Assembly: GCF_001514265.1 (NCBI RefSeq)
Contig: NZ_KQ948993.1
Span: 264,787 to 328,786 of the forward strand
DNA length: 64,000 bases
DNA from: Streptomyces resistomycificus
GTDB taxonomy: Bacteria; Actinomycetota; Actinomycetes; Streptomycetales; Streptomycetaceae
Direction: 5' to 3'
This document shows, one piece after another, positions 32,727 to 41,885 of this stretch. A program made the translations under genes and the position numbers. The notes beneath the pieces were generated by a model, which saw only the letters and a program-made list of their open reading frames with translations, had not been told where the DNA came from and did not search any database. Within the stretch, counting starts at the first letter, position 1; the number at the start of each line of letters is the position of its first letter.

Positions 32727-33572
32727 TCAGGTGAACTGCCGTCGCGGGACGGTGATGTGATAGCCGGAGTCGAGCAGTCGCGGCAGATAGTCACGCAGCG
32801 CCCGGACACTCTGGGTGCGGTCGCCCCCGGCGTCGTGCGAGAGCACCACGACGCCGGGGGCGGCGCCGTTCTCCACCCGTCCGACGATGGTGCGGGTGCC
32901 CGGGGTGGTCCAGTCGAGGGTGTCGACGGTCCAGGCCAGCGGCTCCATGCCGAGTTCGGCGCCGAGCTGGAAAGCGGCCCGGTTCCAGGCTCCGTAGGGC
33001 GCGCGGAACCACAGGGGGCGCTCGCCGTACGCGTGCTCGATGACGTCGCAGGTGCGTTCCATCTCGGAGCGGATCCGCGCGCGGCTCAGGCGGGTCAGCA
33101 GCGGGTGGGACCAGGTGTGGTTGCCCACGACGTGTCCCTCGTCGGCCATGCGGGCCAGCAGGTCCTGGTGGTCGGCCGCCATCTCCCCGCACACGAAGAA
33201 CATCGCGCGGACGTCGTACTCGGCCAGCGTGTCCAGGATGTCCGGGGTGTAGCGGGGGTCAGGACCGTCGTCGAAGGTCAGGACCATGAAACGGCCGCGT
33301 CCGGACACCCGCAGGAACGGCTCGCGCCGGACGAGGGGCCGGCCGGGGGCGGTACGGGGCGGACCGTAGCCGGTCAGGGGCTGGAGGCGGTAGGCGGAGG
33401 GCTGGAGCGCGCGACGGGCCTTGGGGCCGGCGGCGGGGAGGGCGCGCCGGACCGGCTCGCCGGTGACCGCGGCCAGCACACCGGCGGCGCCGGCGGCCCC
33501 GACGGCGGCAGCGCCGGTGAGCAACGCCCCGCGCCGGGTGAGCAGCCGTGTGAGCAACTGATCCTTCGTCAT
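32727..33572 (-). CDS. secreted polysaccharide deacetylase (NodB domain, CE4)
   Basis: 281 residues. A twin-arginine-like start (LTRRGALLTGAAAVGAAGAA) directs export. The CE4 catalytic motifs are TFDDGPDPRYTP (Asp101, Asp102), HVVGNHTWSHP (His152, His156 as metal ligands) and RAPYGAWNR. These enzymes remove N-acetyl groups from peptidoglycan or chitin-type polymers outside the cell. It converges with the sortase gene (33 bp apart), consistent with a cell-envelope block. The exact polymer cannot be read from the sequence. Confidence 0.87.
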   Translation of the reverse strand: MTKDQLLTRLLTRRGALLTGAAAVGAAGAAGVLAAVTGEPVRRALPAAGPKARRALQPSAYRLQPLTGYGPPRTAPGRPLVRREPFLRVSGRGRFMVLTFDDGPDPRYTPDILDTLAEYDVRAMFFVCGEMAADHQDLLARMADEGHVVGNHTWSHPLLTRLSRARIRSEMERTCDVIEHAYGERPLWFRAPYGAWNRAAFQLGAELGMEPLAWTVDTLDWTTPGTRTIVGRVENGAAPGVVVLSHDAGGDRTQSVRALRDYLPRLLDSGYHITVPRRQFT

Positions 33573-33694
33573 GACTCATGAGTCGCCCAAGGCGGACCCG
33601 ACGCACCACGACAACACCGGTGCGGCGGCACGAATCCACCCGGCCGGCCCACCTCGGAGGGACGTGCCGCCACCCGCCCGGCGCAGCGAGTGGG

Positions 33695-36600
33695 TCAGCG
33701 GCGGCGCACCAGGGGGAACGGCAGGGTCTCCCGGATCGTCCGGCCGGTGAGGAACATGACCAGCCGGTCGACGCCGATGCCGAGACCGCCGGTGGGTGGC
33801 ATGGCGTATTCGAGGGCGTCGAGGAAGTCCTCGTCCAGTTCCATCGCCTCGGGGTCTCCCCCGGCGGCCAGCAGGGACTGGGCGGTGAGGCGGCGGCGCT
33901 GTTCGACGGGGTCGGTGAGCTCGGAGTAGGCGGTGCCCAGTTCGGTGCCGAAGGCGACGAGGTCCCAGCGTTCGGCGAGCCGCGGGTCGGTGCGGTGCTG
34001 GCGGGTGAGCGGGGAGACGTCGGTCGGGAAGTCCTTGTAGAAGGTCGGCAGCTGGGTCCGCTCCTCCACCAGCCGCTCGTACATCTCCAGGACGACGTCC
34101 CCGCGGCCGTCGTCGTCGGTGTACGGCACGTCCGCGCGATCGCACAGCCGGTGCAGCGCGGGCAGTTCCGTGTCGGCGTCGACCGTCTCCCCGAGGGCCT
34201 CGGAGATCGCCCCGTAGACCGTCTTGACCGGCCACGGCCCGGAGATGTCGTACTCCTCGCCGTCCTTGCGGGCGACGGGCGAGCCGAAGGCGGCGCTCGC
34301 GGCGCCCTGGATGAGCTCGCGGGTCAGGTCGAGCATCACGTCGTAGTCGGCGTACGCCTGGTAGGCCTCCAGCATCGTGAACTCGGGGTTGTGTTTGTAG
34401 GAGACGCCCTCGTTGCGGAAGGTACGGCCCATTTCGAAGACCTTCTCCAGGCCGCCGACGCACAGCCGCTTGAGGTACAGCTCGGGGGCGATACGCAGGT
34501 AGAGGTCGAGGTCGTAGGCGTTGATGTGGGTGGTGAAGGGGCGGGCGTTGGCGCCGCCGTGGATCTGCTGGAGCATCGGCGTCTCGACCTCCAGGTAGCC
34601 GCGCTCCAGCAGGCCCTGGCGCAGGGCCTGTACGGCGGTGGAGCGGGCGCGCACCACCTCGCGGGCGTCCAGGCCGGCGACCAGGTCGAGGTAGCGCATC
34701 CGGACCTTTGCCTCGGGGTCGGTCAGGCCGCGGTGTTTGTCGGGCAGCGGGCGCAGGCATTTGGCGAGGAGCTGCCAGGAGGTGACGAAGACCGTGGGCT
34801 CGCCCCGGTCGCTGGTGCCCGCGGTGCCGGTCGCCGTGATGTGGTCGCCGATGTCGGTGTCGGCGGTGAAGCGGTCCAGTGCGGGGCCGGAGTCCTCGCG
34901 GGTGAGGGCCAGTTGGTGGTCACCGGACCAGTCGCGCAGGGTGACGAAGACGATGCCGCCGAAGTCGCGCACGAGCATGATCCGGCCCGCGACGGTGACC
35001 GGCTCACCCCGGCGGACGTCGGCGAGGGCGTGTGTGCGGGCCGTGACGCCCACCGGGTAGGGGTCGGTGCCGTCGGCGCGCAGCCGGTCGAGGGTGCGGT
35101 GCCGGATGCGGACCTGTTCGGGCAGGTCCGCATCCGGCTCGCCGGCCCCGGCCTCGTCCCCTCCGTCGAGGCCGAGTGCCGAGAGCGACGGCAGGCCTTG
35201 AGTGGTGGCCGGCCGGTGCCCGCCCTTCGGGTGCCCTTTTCCCCAGAGTTTGCGCAACGACGGTACGGAGACGAATCCTTCGGCGATGCCGGAGGCGAGG
35301 CCGACGCGGGCTAGGGCACCCGTCTCGCCGTAGCAGATGAAGCGCGGGTACCAGACGGGGCGGTACTTGGCGTTGGAGCGGTAGAGGGCTTCCAGCTGCC
35401 ACCACCTGGAGAAGAAGAGGAGCAGCCGCCGCCAGAGTCTGAGCACCGGTCCGGCGCCGATGCGGGCGCCCTCCTCGAAGACCGAGCGGAAGACGGCGAA
35501 GTTGAGGGAGATTCGGCGGACGCCCAGTTTGGGGGCCGCGGCGCACAGTTCGGCGACCATGAACTCCATGACGCCGTTGGGGGCGCCGCCGTCACGGCGC
35601 ATCAGGTCGAGGGAGATGCCGTCCCGGCCCCAGGGCACCAGGGAGAGCAGGGCGAGCAGGTGGCCGTCCGGGGCGAGGGCCTCCACGAGGAGACAGTCGC
35701 CGTCGGCGGGGTCGCCGAGGCGGTCGAGGGCCATGGAGAAGCCGCGTTCGGTCTCGGTGTCCCGCCAGGCGTCGGCCTTGTCGATCACCTCCTCCATCTC
35801 CTCGTCGGTGAGGGCCGAGTGCCGGCGGACCCGGCAGGTGGCGCCGGTGCGGCGGACCCGGTGCACGGCCTGCCGGGTCACTCGCATGTCACGGCCGTTC
35901 AGATCGAAGTCGGACACGTGCAGGACGGCCTCGTCCCCGAGCTGGAGGGCGCCGAGTCCGGCGCGGGCGAAGGCCTTGGCGCCGTCCTCGGAGGCGCCCA
36001 TCGCGGCGGGGGCCCAGGCGTGCCGGCGGGCGACGTCCAGCCAGGCGTCGATGGCGTGCCGCCAGGCTTCCCGGTCGCCCACCGGGTCGCCGCTGGCGAG
36101 GCACACTCCGGCCTCGACGCGGTAGGTGACGGCGGCCTTGCCGCTGGGCGAGAAGACCACGGCCTTGTCGCGGCGGGTGGCGAAGTAGCCGAGGGAGTCC
36201 TGGTCGCCGTACCGGCCGAGCAGGGCGCGGATGCGGGCCTCCTCGTCGCCGTGCAGGGCCGCTTCGAGACGCTGGGAGCGGAACAGGGTGGCGGCGGCGT
36301 TCAGCAGGGCGAGCGCGCCGAACAGGCCGAGCAGGAAGAACAGGGGGCGGGGCGGGCGGCCGTCGTAGGAGCCGCTGGACGCCAGGCCGCCGCAGACCCG
36401 GTCCGCGGCCCACGCCAGGCGCCGGCCGCGCGGCAGTGTGCCCGGGAAGAGCTCGACGAGCCCCCATCCGGCCAGGATCCCCACCGCCAGCCCGGCGAAC
36501 AGGACGACCAGCGCCCGGCGTACGGCGGCCCGGCGTGAGGCGGCGTAGAACTCCCGGCGGGCCACGATCAGCAGGGCGAGCGCGAGGGCGCACACGACGA

Positions 36601-36973
36601 GGGACGGGATCGAGTCACCGTACAGGCCCACGGCGATGCCGAGGGCGTCGGCCAGGACCAGCAGGCCGAGATAGACGACCACCAGCCACCAGGCGATCTT
36701 CTTACGGGCGGCGGTCGCGGCGGCCAGCAGGAACAGGAAGACGGCGTAGGCGAGGTTGGCGCTGAGGGGGACGAGCAGCTGGTCCAGGAACCGGACGACC
36801 GGGCGCAGCGCGGTGCGCAGGGGCGGGATGAGGGCGAGGAGCACACAGAGCAGGGCGAGGGCTCCGAAGAAGGCCGCGAAGGCCTCCGGCACCCTGCCGA
36901 GGAATCCGGTCCCGGGCGGCCGTGTCGGGCCCGTGGTGTCCTTGGCCGGCGTGGCCTCCACGGTGGCACTCAT
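33695..36973 (-). CDS. lysX: bifunctional phosphatidylglycerol lysyltransferase / lysyl-tRNA synthetase, LysX type
   Basis: 1092 residues. The N-terminal ~230 residues are membrane-spanning (LCVLLALIPPL, ANLAYAVFLFLLAAATAA); a GNAT-like DUF2156 domain follows (RDKAVVFSPSGKAAVTYRVE, GISLDLMRRDGGAPNGVMEF). From about 590 a complete class II lysyl-tRNA synthetase is fused: OB-fold VAGRIMLVRDFGGIVF, motif 2 FRNEGVSYKHNPEFTMLEA, motif 3 GGLGIGVDRLVMFLTG. In mycobacteria LysX charges tRNA and transfers lysine to phosphatidylglycerol, lowering surface charge against cationic peptides. ATG 36973; the longer frame upstream is antisense to the stress-protein gene. Confidence 0.92.
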   Translation of the reverse strand: MSATVEATPAKDTTGPTRPPGTGFLGRVPEAFAAFFGALALLCVLLALIPPLRTALRPVVRFLDQLLVPLSANLAYAVFLFLLAAATAARKKIAWWLVVVYLGLLVLADALGIAVGLYGDSIPSLVVCALALALLIVARREFYAASRRAAVRRALVVLFAGLAVGILAGWGLVELFPGTLPRGRRLAWAADRVCGGLASSGSYDGRPPRPLFFLLGLFGALALLNAAATLFRSQRLEAALHGDEEARIRALLGRYGDQDSLGYFATRRDKAVVFSPSGKAAVTYRVEAGVCLASGDPVGDREAWRHAIDAWLDVARRHAWAPAAMGASEDGAKAFARAGLGALQLGDEAVLHVSDFDLNGRDMRVTRQAVHRVRRTGATCRVRRHSALTDEEMEEVIDKADAWRDTETERGFSMALDRLGDPADGDCLLVEALAPDGHLLALLSLVPWGRDGISLDLMRRDGGAPNGVMEFMVAELCAAAPKLGVRRISLNFAVFRSVFEEGARIGAGPVLRLWRRLLLFFSRWWQLEALYRSNAKYRPVWYPRFICYGETGALARVGLASGIAEGFVSVPSLRKLWGKGHPKGGHRPATTQGLPSLSALGLDGGDEAGAGEPDADLPEQVRIRHRTLDRLRADGTDPYPVGVTARTHALADVRRGEPVTVAGRIMLVRDFGGIVFVTLRDWSGDHQLALTREDSGPALDRFTADTDIGDHITATGTAGTSDRGEPTVFVTSWQLLAKCLRPLPDKHRGLTDPEAKVRMRYLDLVAGLDAREVVRARSTAVQALRQGLLERGYLEVETPMLQQIHGGANARPFTTHINAYDLDLYLRIAPELYLKRLCVGGLEKVFEMGRTFRNEGVSYKHNPEFTMLEAYQAYADYDVMLDLTRELIQGAASAAFGSPVARKDGEEYDISGPWPVKTVYGAISEALGETVDADTELPALHRLCDRADVPYTDDDGRGDVVLEMYERLVEERTQLPTFYKDFPTDVSPLTRQHRTDPRLAERWDLVAFGTELGTAYSELTDPVEQRRRLTAQSLLAAGGDPEAMELDEDFLDALEYAMPPTGGLGIGVDRLVMFLTGRTIRETLPFPLVRRR

Positions 36974-37063
36974 GTTCCGACTGTAGGAACAGCCCGGCCG
37001 CGCCGCCCGTCGAGACGTCCCGGGGCGGCTGCGGGACCTGCGGGTTCCGATAGCCTCGCAGCC

Positions 37064-37534
37064 GTGACGGAACAGCAGCACTCGCCCGCGCACCGGTTCG
37101 AGCGGGGCACGGACGGACCCAAGGTCATCGTGGTCGGTGTGGACGGCTCGGACTCCTCGCTCCGCGCGGCGGCATATGCCGGTGGCCTCGCCCGGCGCCA
37201 ACACGCGTTGCTCGCCGTGGTGTACGTGCAGCCGGTGCTCGCGGCGGGCGCCGCCCTCGGGGCGCCGGTCACCGACACGACCGACGCCATCGCCGAGGAC
37301 CTCGTGGCGCAGATCCGGGAGGCCACCGAGCGGACCAAGGGGATATTCGACGTGCGCTGGGAGTTCCACACCTTCCGCGGCGACCCCTACAACGGCCTGG
37401 TGAAGGCGGCGGACGACCTCAAGGCGGACGCGGTCGTCGTGGGCGCCTCCGAACAGGCCGGCCACCGCATCATCGGCTCGGTCGCGATCCGGCTGGTGAA
37501 GGCGGGGCGGTGGCCGGTGACGGTGGTTCCGTAG
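37064..37534 (+). CDS. universal stress protein (UspA family)
   Basis: 156 residues. KVIVVGVDGSDSSLRAAAYA starts the alpha/beta nucleotide-binding fold, and GASEQAGHRIIGSVAIRLVK carries the G-x(n)-G-x(n)-G(S/T) ATP-binding loop. Single-domain, cytoplasmic. It begins at GTG 37064 and diverges from lysX with only 90 bp between, so the promoters overlap. Role under stress is by family only. Confidence 0.9.
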   Translation: MTEQQHSPAHRFERGTDGPKVIVVGVDGSDSSLRAAAYAGGLARRQHALLAVVYVQPVLAAGAALGAPVTDTTDAIAEDLVAQIREATERTKGIFDVRWEFHTFRGDPYNGLVKAADDLKADAVVVGASEQAGHRIIGSVAIRLVKAGRWPVTVVP

Positions 37535-37614
37535 GGGGCGGCGTACGGAGATGCCGAGGACCTTCGACCACGCGGACGTGGACTGACCCGGCCGCGCAGG
37601 GGGCGGCGGCCCGG

Positions 37615-38772
37615 CTACTTCCCCATCACGAGCCCGTCCGCGGCCGCGCCCCGGCTCAGCACCACGTCCCGGATCCGGTCGCGCACCCCGCGCACCTCCG
37701 CCCCCTGGGCGAGCGCCCGGTTCAGGTCGACCACCCGGCCGGCGTCCACGTCGAACAGCTGCGGCACGAACTCGGCCTTCGTGACCCGCCAGCGCTCACC
37801 CGGCCGGGCGGGCGGGGCGAAGGTGAAGCGGCCGAGGGTGGACTGGTTGCCGCGCGGGTCCTGGACGCCGTCGTGGTTGGACATCGCGCCGGCGATCTGG
37901 TCGCCCATCCCGTAGATCACCCAGGTTCCGTTGACCTTCTCGTACGCCTGCGGGACATGCGCGTGGGTGCCGAGGACCAGGTCGACGTCCGGTCGGCCCC
38001 CGGTTCTGGCGGCGGTGAGGGCGCGGGCCAGGGCGAGTTGGTTCTCGTCGGGCTCGTCCTGCCACTCGGTGCCCCAGTGCACGGACACGACGACGACGTC
38101 GGCGCCCGCCGCACGGGCCGCCCGGGCGTCCGCGATCATCTTGTTCTCGTCGATCAGACCGACGGCCCAGGGTTGTCCCTGCGGCAGCGGGAAGCCGTTG
38201 GTGTCGTACGTGTACGCGAGGTGCGCGACCTTCGCCGGACCGGCCCGCAGGAGGGTGGGCGTACTCGCCTCGCTCTCGGTGCGCGCCGAGCCCGCGTGCC
38301 GTACGCCCGCCCGGTCGAGGGCGTCCAGGGTGCGGCTGATCCCCTCGGCGCCGTCGTCGAGGCTGTGGTTGGAGGCGGTGGAGCAGCTGTCGTAGCCGGT
38401 GGCGGCGAGGCCCGCGGCCACTTCGGGCGGGGACTTGAAGGTGGGGTAGCCCGTGTAGACGCCGTTCGCGCCGTAGACGGTCTCCATGTGACACAGCGCC
38501 AGATCGGCGCGGGAGACGACCGGTTCGACGCCGGCGAGCATGGGCCGGAAGTCGTACCCGGTGCCGCCGGCGTCGAAGCGGGCCCGGTCGATGATGGAGC
38601 TGTGCGGGAGGACGTCGCCGGAGGCGACGAGTGTGAAGCCGCGGGGTCCCGCGGCGGACGGGGCCGGGTGTCCGGACCCGGTGGGCGGGCCGTGGTCCTT
38701 GGCCTGGCAGGCGGCACCCGCCGCGAGGAGGGCCGTGAGGGCCAGGGCAACCTGCCGTCTGCGTGCAATCAT
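37615..38772 (-). CDS. CapA/PgsA-like secreted metallophosphatase-fold lipoprotein
   Basis: 385 residues. The N-terminus (MIARRRQVALALTALLAAGA then ACQ) is a signal with a weak lipobox at Cys22. The catalytic fold reads LVASGDVLPHSSII (metal site), CHMETVYG, ASNHSLDDG, VVVSVHWGTEWQDEP and VLGTHAHVPQ, the standard CapA/PGA_cap set. CapA helps poly-gamma-glutamate export or acts as an extracytoplasmic phosphatase; no capB or capC gene is in the window, so capsule synthesis is not implied. A palindrome at 38786-38805 lies just upstream of its start. Confidence 0.85.
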   Translation of the reverse strand: MIARRRQVALALTALLAAGAACQAKDHGPPTGSGHPAPSAAGPRGFTLVASGDVLPHSSIIDRARFDAGGTGYDFRPMLAGVEPVVSRADLALCHMETVYGANGVYTGYPTFKSPPEVAAGLAATGYDSCSTASNHSLDDGAEGISRTLDALDRAGVRHAGSARTESEASTPTLLRAGPAKVAHLAYTYDTNGFPLPQGQPWAVGLIDENKMIADARAARAAGADVVVVSVHWGTEWQDEPDENQLALARALTAARTGGRPDVDLVLGTHAHVPQAYEKVNGTWVIYGMGDQIAGAMSNHDGVQDPRGNQSTLGRFTFAPPARPGERWRVTKAEFVPQLFDVDAGRVVDLNRALAQGAEVRGVRDRIRDVVLSRGAAADGLVMGK

Positions 38773-38785
38773 CCGCTCACCCCAC

Positions 38786-38805
38786 TGTGATCATATTTAC
38801 TCACA
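38786..38805. promoter_or_regulatory. TGTGA-N10-TCACA palindrome and -10-like hexamer in the capA/sigma gap
   Basis: TGTGA (38786-38790) and TCACA (38801-38805) form an inverted repeat with a 10-base spacer. On the minus strand it contains TATGAT, a perfect -10 hexamer 17 bp before the capA-like start. The region is unusually AT-rich for this genome. A repressor site or core promoter is likely; the N10 spacing differs from the CRP consensus. Confidence 0.45.
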
Positions 38806-38985
38806 AATAGGTACGATGCGGAGCACACCCCCAAACAACCCGAAGGCCCTCTTTAACCCGTCCGGTGCGCGCGAACGGCGGGATGCGGACCGTTCGTCGA
38901 ACCGTTCGTCGACGCGATCGACCGTCCGCCGCAGAGCCGTGCGCCCGCACTGTCCAGAAACGGTCCCCTGTTGTGCCATACGGCC

Positions 38986-39531
38986 ATGACGGCCGGAACC
39001 ACTCTCACGAACGGGACGACCGCCGAGCACGAGCTCGCCGCACTGCAGCGGGAGCACGGCCGGCCCCTCTTCGCGCTCCTGCTCCGGCTCTGCGACGGCG
39101 ACCGGCAACGCGCCGAGGACCTCGTCCAGGAGACCCTCGTCCGCGCCTGGCAGCATCCCGAGGCCCTGCGCGCCGACGACTTCGAGTCCGTACGGCCGTG
39201 GCTGCTGACCGTGGGCCGGCGGCTCGCCATCGACGCGCGGCGGGCCCGCCAGGCGCGCCCCGCGGAGGTCGGCGACGCCGTCCTGGAGAACGCCCGGGTG
39301 TGCGGCGACCACGCCGAGCGGGCGGCCGCCGCCCTCGACGTGCGCGAGGCTGTGAAGACACTCACTCCCGAGCACCGTGAAGTCCTGGTGCTGGTGTACT
39401 TCCAGGGGGCGAGTGTGGCGGAGTCCGCCGAGATCCTCGGGATCCCGCCCGGTACCGTGAAGTCCCGCGCTTACTACGCGCTGCGCGCCCTTCGCCGGGT
39501 GCTTCCCGGATACGCGGCCGACCTGCGGTGA
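38986..39531 (+). CDS. ECF-type RNA polymerase sigma factor
   Basis: 181 residues. Region 2 is LLRLCDGDRQRAEDLVQETL, then VRAWQHPEALR, and RPWLLTVGRRLAIDARRAR; region 4 is EHREVLVLVYFQGASVAESA, then EILGIPPGTVKSRAYYALRA. It recruits core polymerase to a specific promoter set. ATG 38986 is used because region 2 then sits at the normal distance; no good ribosome site is visible, so leaderless translation or the TTG at 38971 is possible. A ZAS anti-sigma gene lies 800 bp downstream with an unrelated gene between. Confidence 0.88.
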   Translation: MTAGTTLTNGTTAEHELAALQREHGRPLFALLLRLCDGDRQRAEDLVQETLVRAWQHPEALRADDFESVRPWLLTVGRRLAIDARRARQARPAEVGDAVLENARVCGDHAERAAAALDVREAVKTLTPEHREVLVLVYFQGASVAESAEILGIPPGTVKSRAYYALRALRRVLPGYAADLR

Positions 39532-39666
39532 AACCCATGGCCGAGTCAAACCTCCGTAAAGCGCCTTGCCGCTGACCCCGGTTGAGTAATCCGCTGTCCT
39601 CATCCGTGTTCCGCACTGGGGCCCGGCATCGGGCAGCGCGCACGCACCGGAGGAAGGCAGGAAGGG

Positions 39667-40182
39667 ATGCTGCACAGAGGTCACGAGAGCACGGACGGCG
39701 CCGGTGGCGGCGAACTCACCGTCCCCATGGCCTGGTTGTACGCCGAGTACATCGCCGACGAACTGCTGCGGTCGGGGGATCTGATGCCGCCGACGTCCTT
39801 CGAGTTCCGCGCGGGACGGGACGCCCTGGCACTGACCATCTTCCTGTCCGACACCGACGGCGAGCTCTCCGGCATCCAGGTGGTCTCCCAGTTGGAGAAC
39901 TGGCTGTCGCTGACGGCGTACGACCAGCCGTGGCAGGACTGGGTGGACGAACGGATGACCGCGCTCGCCGCGGACTGCGTCGACGACGGCGGCCCCTCAC
40001 CCGACCTGGACCTGGCCCGGGCGGCCTGGCGCTGGCTGGAGGAGACCGAGCTGCTCGCGCCCGATCTGAACGCCGTACCGGGCGGTGGTCCGGTGGTCGG
40101 CGAGGACGACGGACCCAAGGTATGGACGCCGGCCTGGCAGCTCGGGTTGCCCCTGGGACACCTGGCCATCCACCTTTTTTAG
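39667..40182 (+). CDS. conserved hypothetical protein between sigma and anti-sigma genes
   Basis: 171 residues, acidic and soluble, no signal or membrane helix. MAWLYAEYIADELLRSGDLM, RDALALTIFLSDTDGELSGI, QPWQDWVDERMTAL and a tail ending GLPLGHLAIHLF are visible but match no family I recognise with confidence. AGGAAGGG precedes ATG 39667. Its place between an ECF sigma gene and a ZAS gene suggests a role linked to that pathway (inference). Confidence 0.7.
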   Translation: MLHRGHESTDGAGGGELTVPMAWLYAEYIADELLRSGDLMPPTSFEFRAGRDALALTIFLSDTDGELSGIQVVSQLENWLSLTAYDQPWQDWVDERMTALAADCVDDGGPSPDLDLARAAWRWLEETELLAPDLNAVPGGGPVVGEDDGPKVWTPAWQLGLPLGHLAIHLF

Positions 40183-40333
40183 CCTCGTTTCGATCCGGAC
40201 CAATCCGGGGGCCCGGCCGCTCCGAACTCCTTGGTTACGATTCTGTATGGGCCTTGAGTGATTCGGCTGCCGGGTGCGTACCGGTGGGAGCAAGGAGTAA
40301 CCCCACCCGCACCCAAAGGTACGAGGATTCGGC

Positions 40334-40984
40334 ATGAGGTCCCTGGAAAGGCATCGCGACGTCGGCGCGTACGCGCTCGGCGTGCTGGACGAGGCGGACG
40401 CCTTCCGCTTCGAGGACCACCTCATGGAGTGCCCCCGCTGTGCGGCACACGTGACCGAATTCGGGCCCGCGACCCGGCAGTTGATGCTGTACCGGCGGGC
40501 CACGCCCCGGGTGGTGAGCCCGCTGACCCAGCCCGGTCCCCGGCTGCTGGACCGGTTGGTCTCCGAGGTCGCCGCACGACACCGGGCGCGGCGCAGGAGG
40601 CTGTGGTTCGCCCTGGCCGCCTCGGTGGTGCTCGCCGTGGCGGGGCCCGGCGTCGTGCTCCTCGCGGGCGACGCCGACAGCGCCGTACGGGTCACCGCCA
40701 CCGACGAGCGCTCGGGTGTGTGGGCCGAGGTCACGACCGAGGACGAGGTCTGGGGCAGCCAGGTGCAGCTCAAGGTCAAGGACGGTGCGGGTCCCCGCGC
40801 CTGCCTCCTCGTCGCCGTCGGCCACGACGGCTCCGAACAGACGGTCACCAACTGGAACGTGCCCGACCACGACGCCCGCCCCAACACCATGCGCGGCGGC
40901 ACGACCATGCACCCCGACCAGATCGCCCGCTACGAGCTCCGCACGACCGGCGGCGAACACCTGGCGACGCTGGAGTCCGACTAG
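40334..40984 (+). CDS. ZAS-family anti-sigma factor (zf-HC2)
   Basis: 216 residues. The N-terminal domain has the zinc-binding H-x3-C-x2-C of ZAS proteins (DHLMECPRCAAHV) after an ALGVLDEADAFRF helix. One membrane segment (LWFALAASVVLAVAGPGVVL, about 95-115) splits it from an extracytoplasmic C-terminal domain (VQLKVKDGAGPRACLLVAVG). The cytoplasmic part should hold the ECF sigma factor inactive until a signal is sensed outside. The likely partner is the sigma gene at 38986. GAGG lies before ATG 40334. Confidence 0.85.
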   Translation: MRSLERHRDVGAYALGVLDEADAFRFEDHLMECPRCAAHVTEFGPATRQLMLYRRATPRVVSPLTQPGPRLLDRLVSEVAARHRARRRRLWFALAASVVLAVAGPGVVLLAGDADSAVRVTATDERSGVWAEVTTEDEVWGSQVQLKVKDGAGPRACLLVAVGHDGSEQTVTNWNVPDHDARPNTMRGGTTMHPDQIARYELRTTGGEHLATLESD

Positions 40985-40985
40985 C

Positions 40986-41849
40986 TCACTTCAGGAGCCG
41001 TGACAGGCGGCGGTCCGCCAGGGGTTTGCCGCCGGTCTGGCAGGTGGGGCAGTACTGGAGCGAGGAGTCGCTGAAGGAGACCTCGCGGATGGTGTCACCG
41101 CAGACGGGGCACGGTTGGCCGGTGCGGCCGTGGACGCGCAGGCCGCTCTTCTTCTCGGCCTTGAGACGGCCCGCCGCGACACCGCGGGAACGCTCGATCG
41201 CCTCGAAGAGAGTCGTCCGGAGAGCCTCGTGCAGCGCTCTCGTCTCCTCCGGGGTGAGGGAGGAGGTCGGTTTGAAGGGGGACATCTTCGCGGCGTGCAG
41301 GATCTCGTCGCTGTAGGCGTTGCCGACGCCCGCGATGAGGCTCTGGTCGCGCAGGGCGCCCTTGATCTGACGCCGCTCCCCCTTCAGCAGGGCGGCCAGG
41401 CGGGACGCGTCGAAGTCGTCGGCGAGCGGGTCCGGGCCGAGGCGGGCCACACCCGGCACCTCCTGGGGGTCCTGGACCACGTACACCGCCAGGCGTTTCT
41501 GCGTGCCCGCCTCCGTCAGGTCGAAGCCGGCGCCCGTCTCCAGGGCCACGCGCAGCGCGAGGGGGCCCTTGCCGGGCCGGGGCGGGCCGTCGGGTAGCCG
41601 GTCCTTCCAGTGCAGCCAGCCGGCACGGGCCAGGTGGGTCACCAGGTGCGGGCCGCCGTCCGTCTGGAGGTCGAGGAACTTGCCGTGCCGGTGCACGGCG
41701 CTGACCTGGTGGCCCTCCAGAGCGGTGAGCGGAGGGTCGTAGGTCTTCAGGACGCTGATCGCGACGGGCAGCACCCGTACGATCTCGAGGCCGACGAGGT
41801 TGTCGGTCAGGAAGTCCTTGAGCGCTTCGACCTCGGGAAGTTCCGGCAT
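40986..41849 (-). CDS. Fpg/Nei family DNA glycosylase
   Basis: 287 residues. The catalytic N-terminus MPELPEVEALK (Pro2 after Met removal, Glu3) starts at ATG 41849, which is why the longer frame is rejected. IKGALRDQSLIAGVGNAYSD is the H2TH region, and CPVCGDTIREVSFSDSSLQY then CPTC is the zinc finger. It removes oxidised bases and cuts the backbone by beta,delta-elimination. Its stop lies directly beside the anti-sigma stop (convergent, 1 bp apart). Confidence 0.92.
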   Translation of the reverse strand: MPELPEVEALKDFLTDNLVGLEIVRVLPVAISVLKTYDPPLTALEGHQVSAVHRHGKFLDLQTDGGPHLVTHLARAGWLHWKDRLPDGPPRPGKGPLALRVALETGAGFDLTEAGTQKRLAVYVVQDPQEVPGVARLGPDPLADDFDASRLAALLKGERRQIKGALRDQSLIAGVGNAYSDEILHAAKMSPFKPTSSLTPEETRALHEALRTTLFEAIERSRGVAAGRLKAEKKSGLRVHGRTGQPCPVCGDTIREVSFSDSSLQYCPTCQTGGKPLADRRLSRLLK

Positions 41850-41885
41850 ACGTCCAGAGTGCCACCGCATGCCCGGCGGCTCAGG

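Noticed and set aside
37615..38772. CapA-like protein as evidence of a poly-gamma-glutamate capsule
   Set aside because: No capB or capC in the window; many CapA-like lipoproteins have no link to capsules.
38786..38805. TGTGA/TCACA as a canonical CRP site
   Set aside because: Spacer is 10 bp instead of 6, so it is kept only as an unassigned palindrome.
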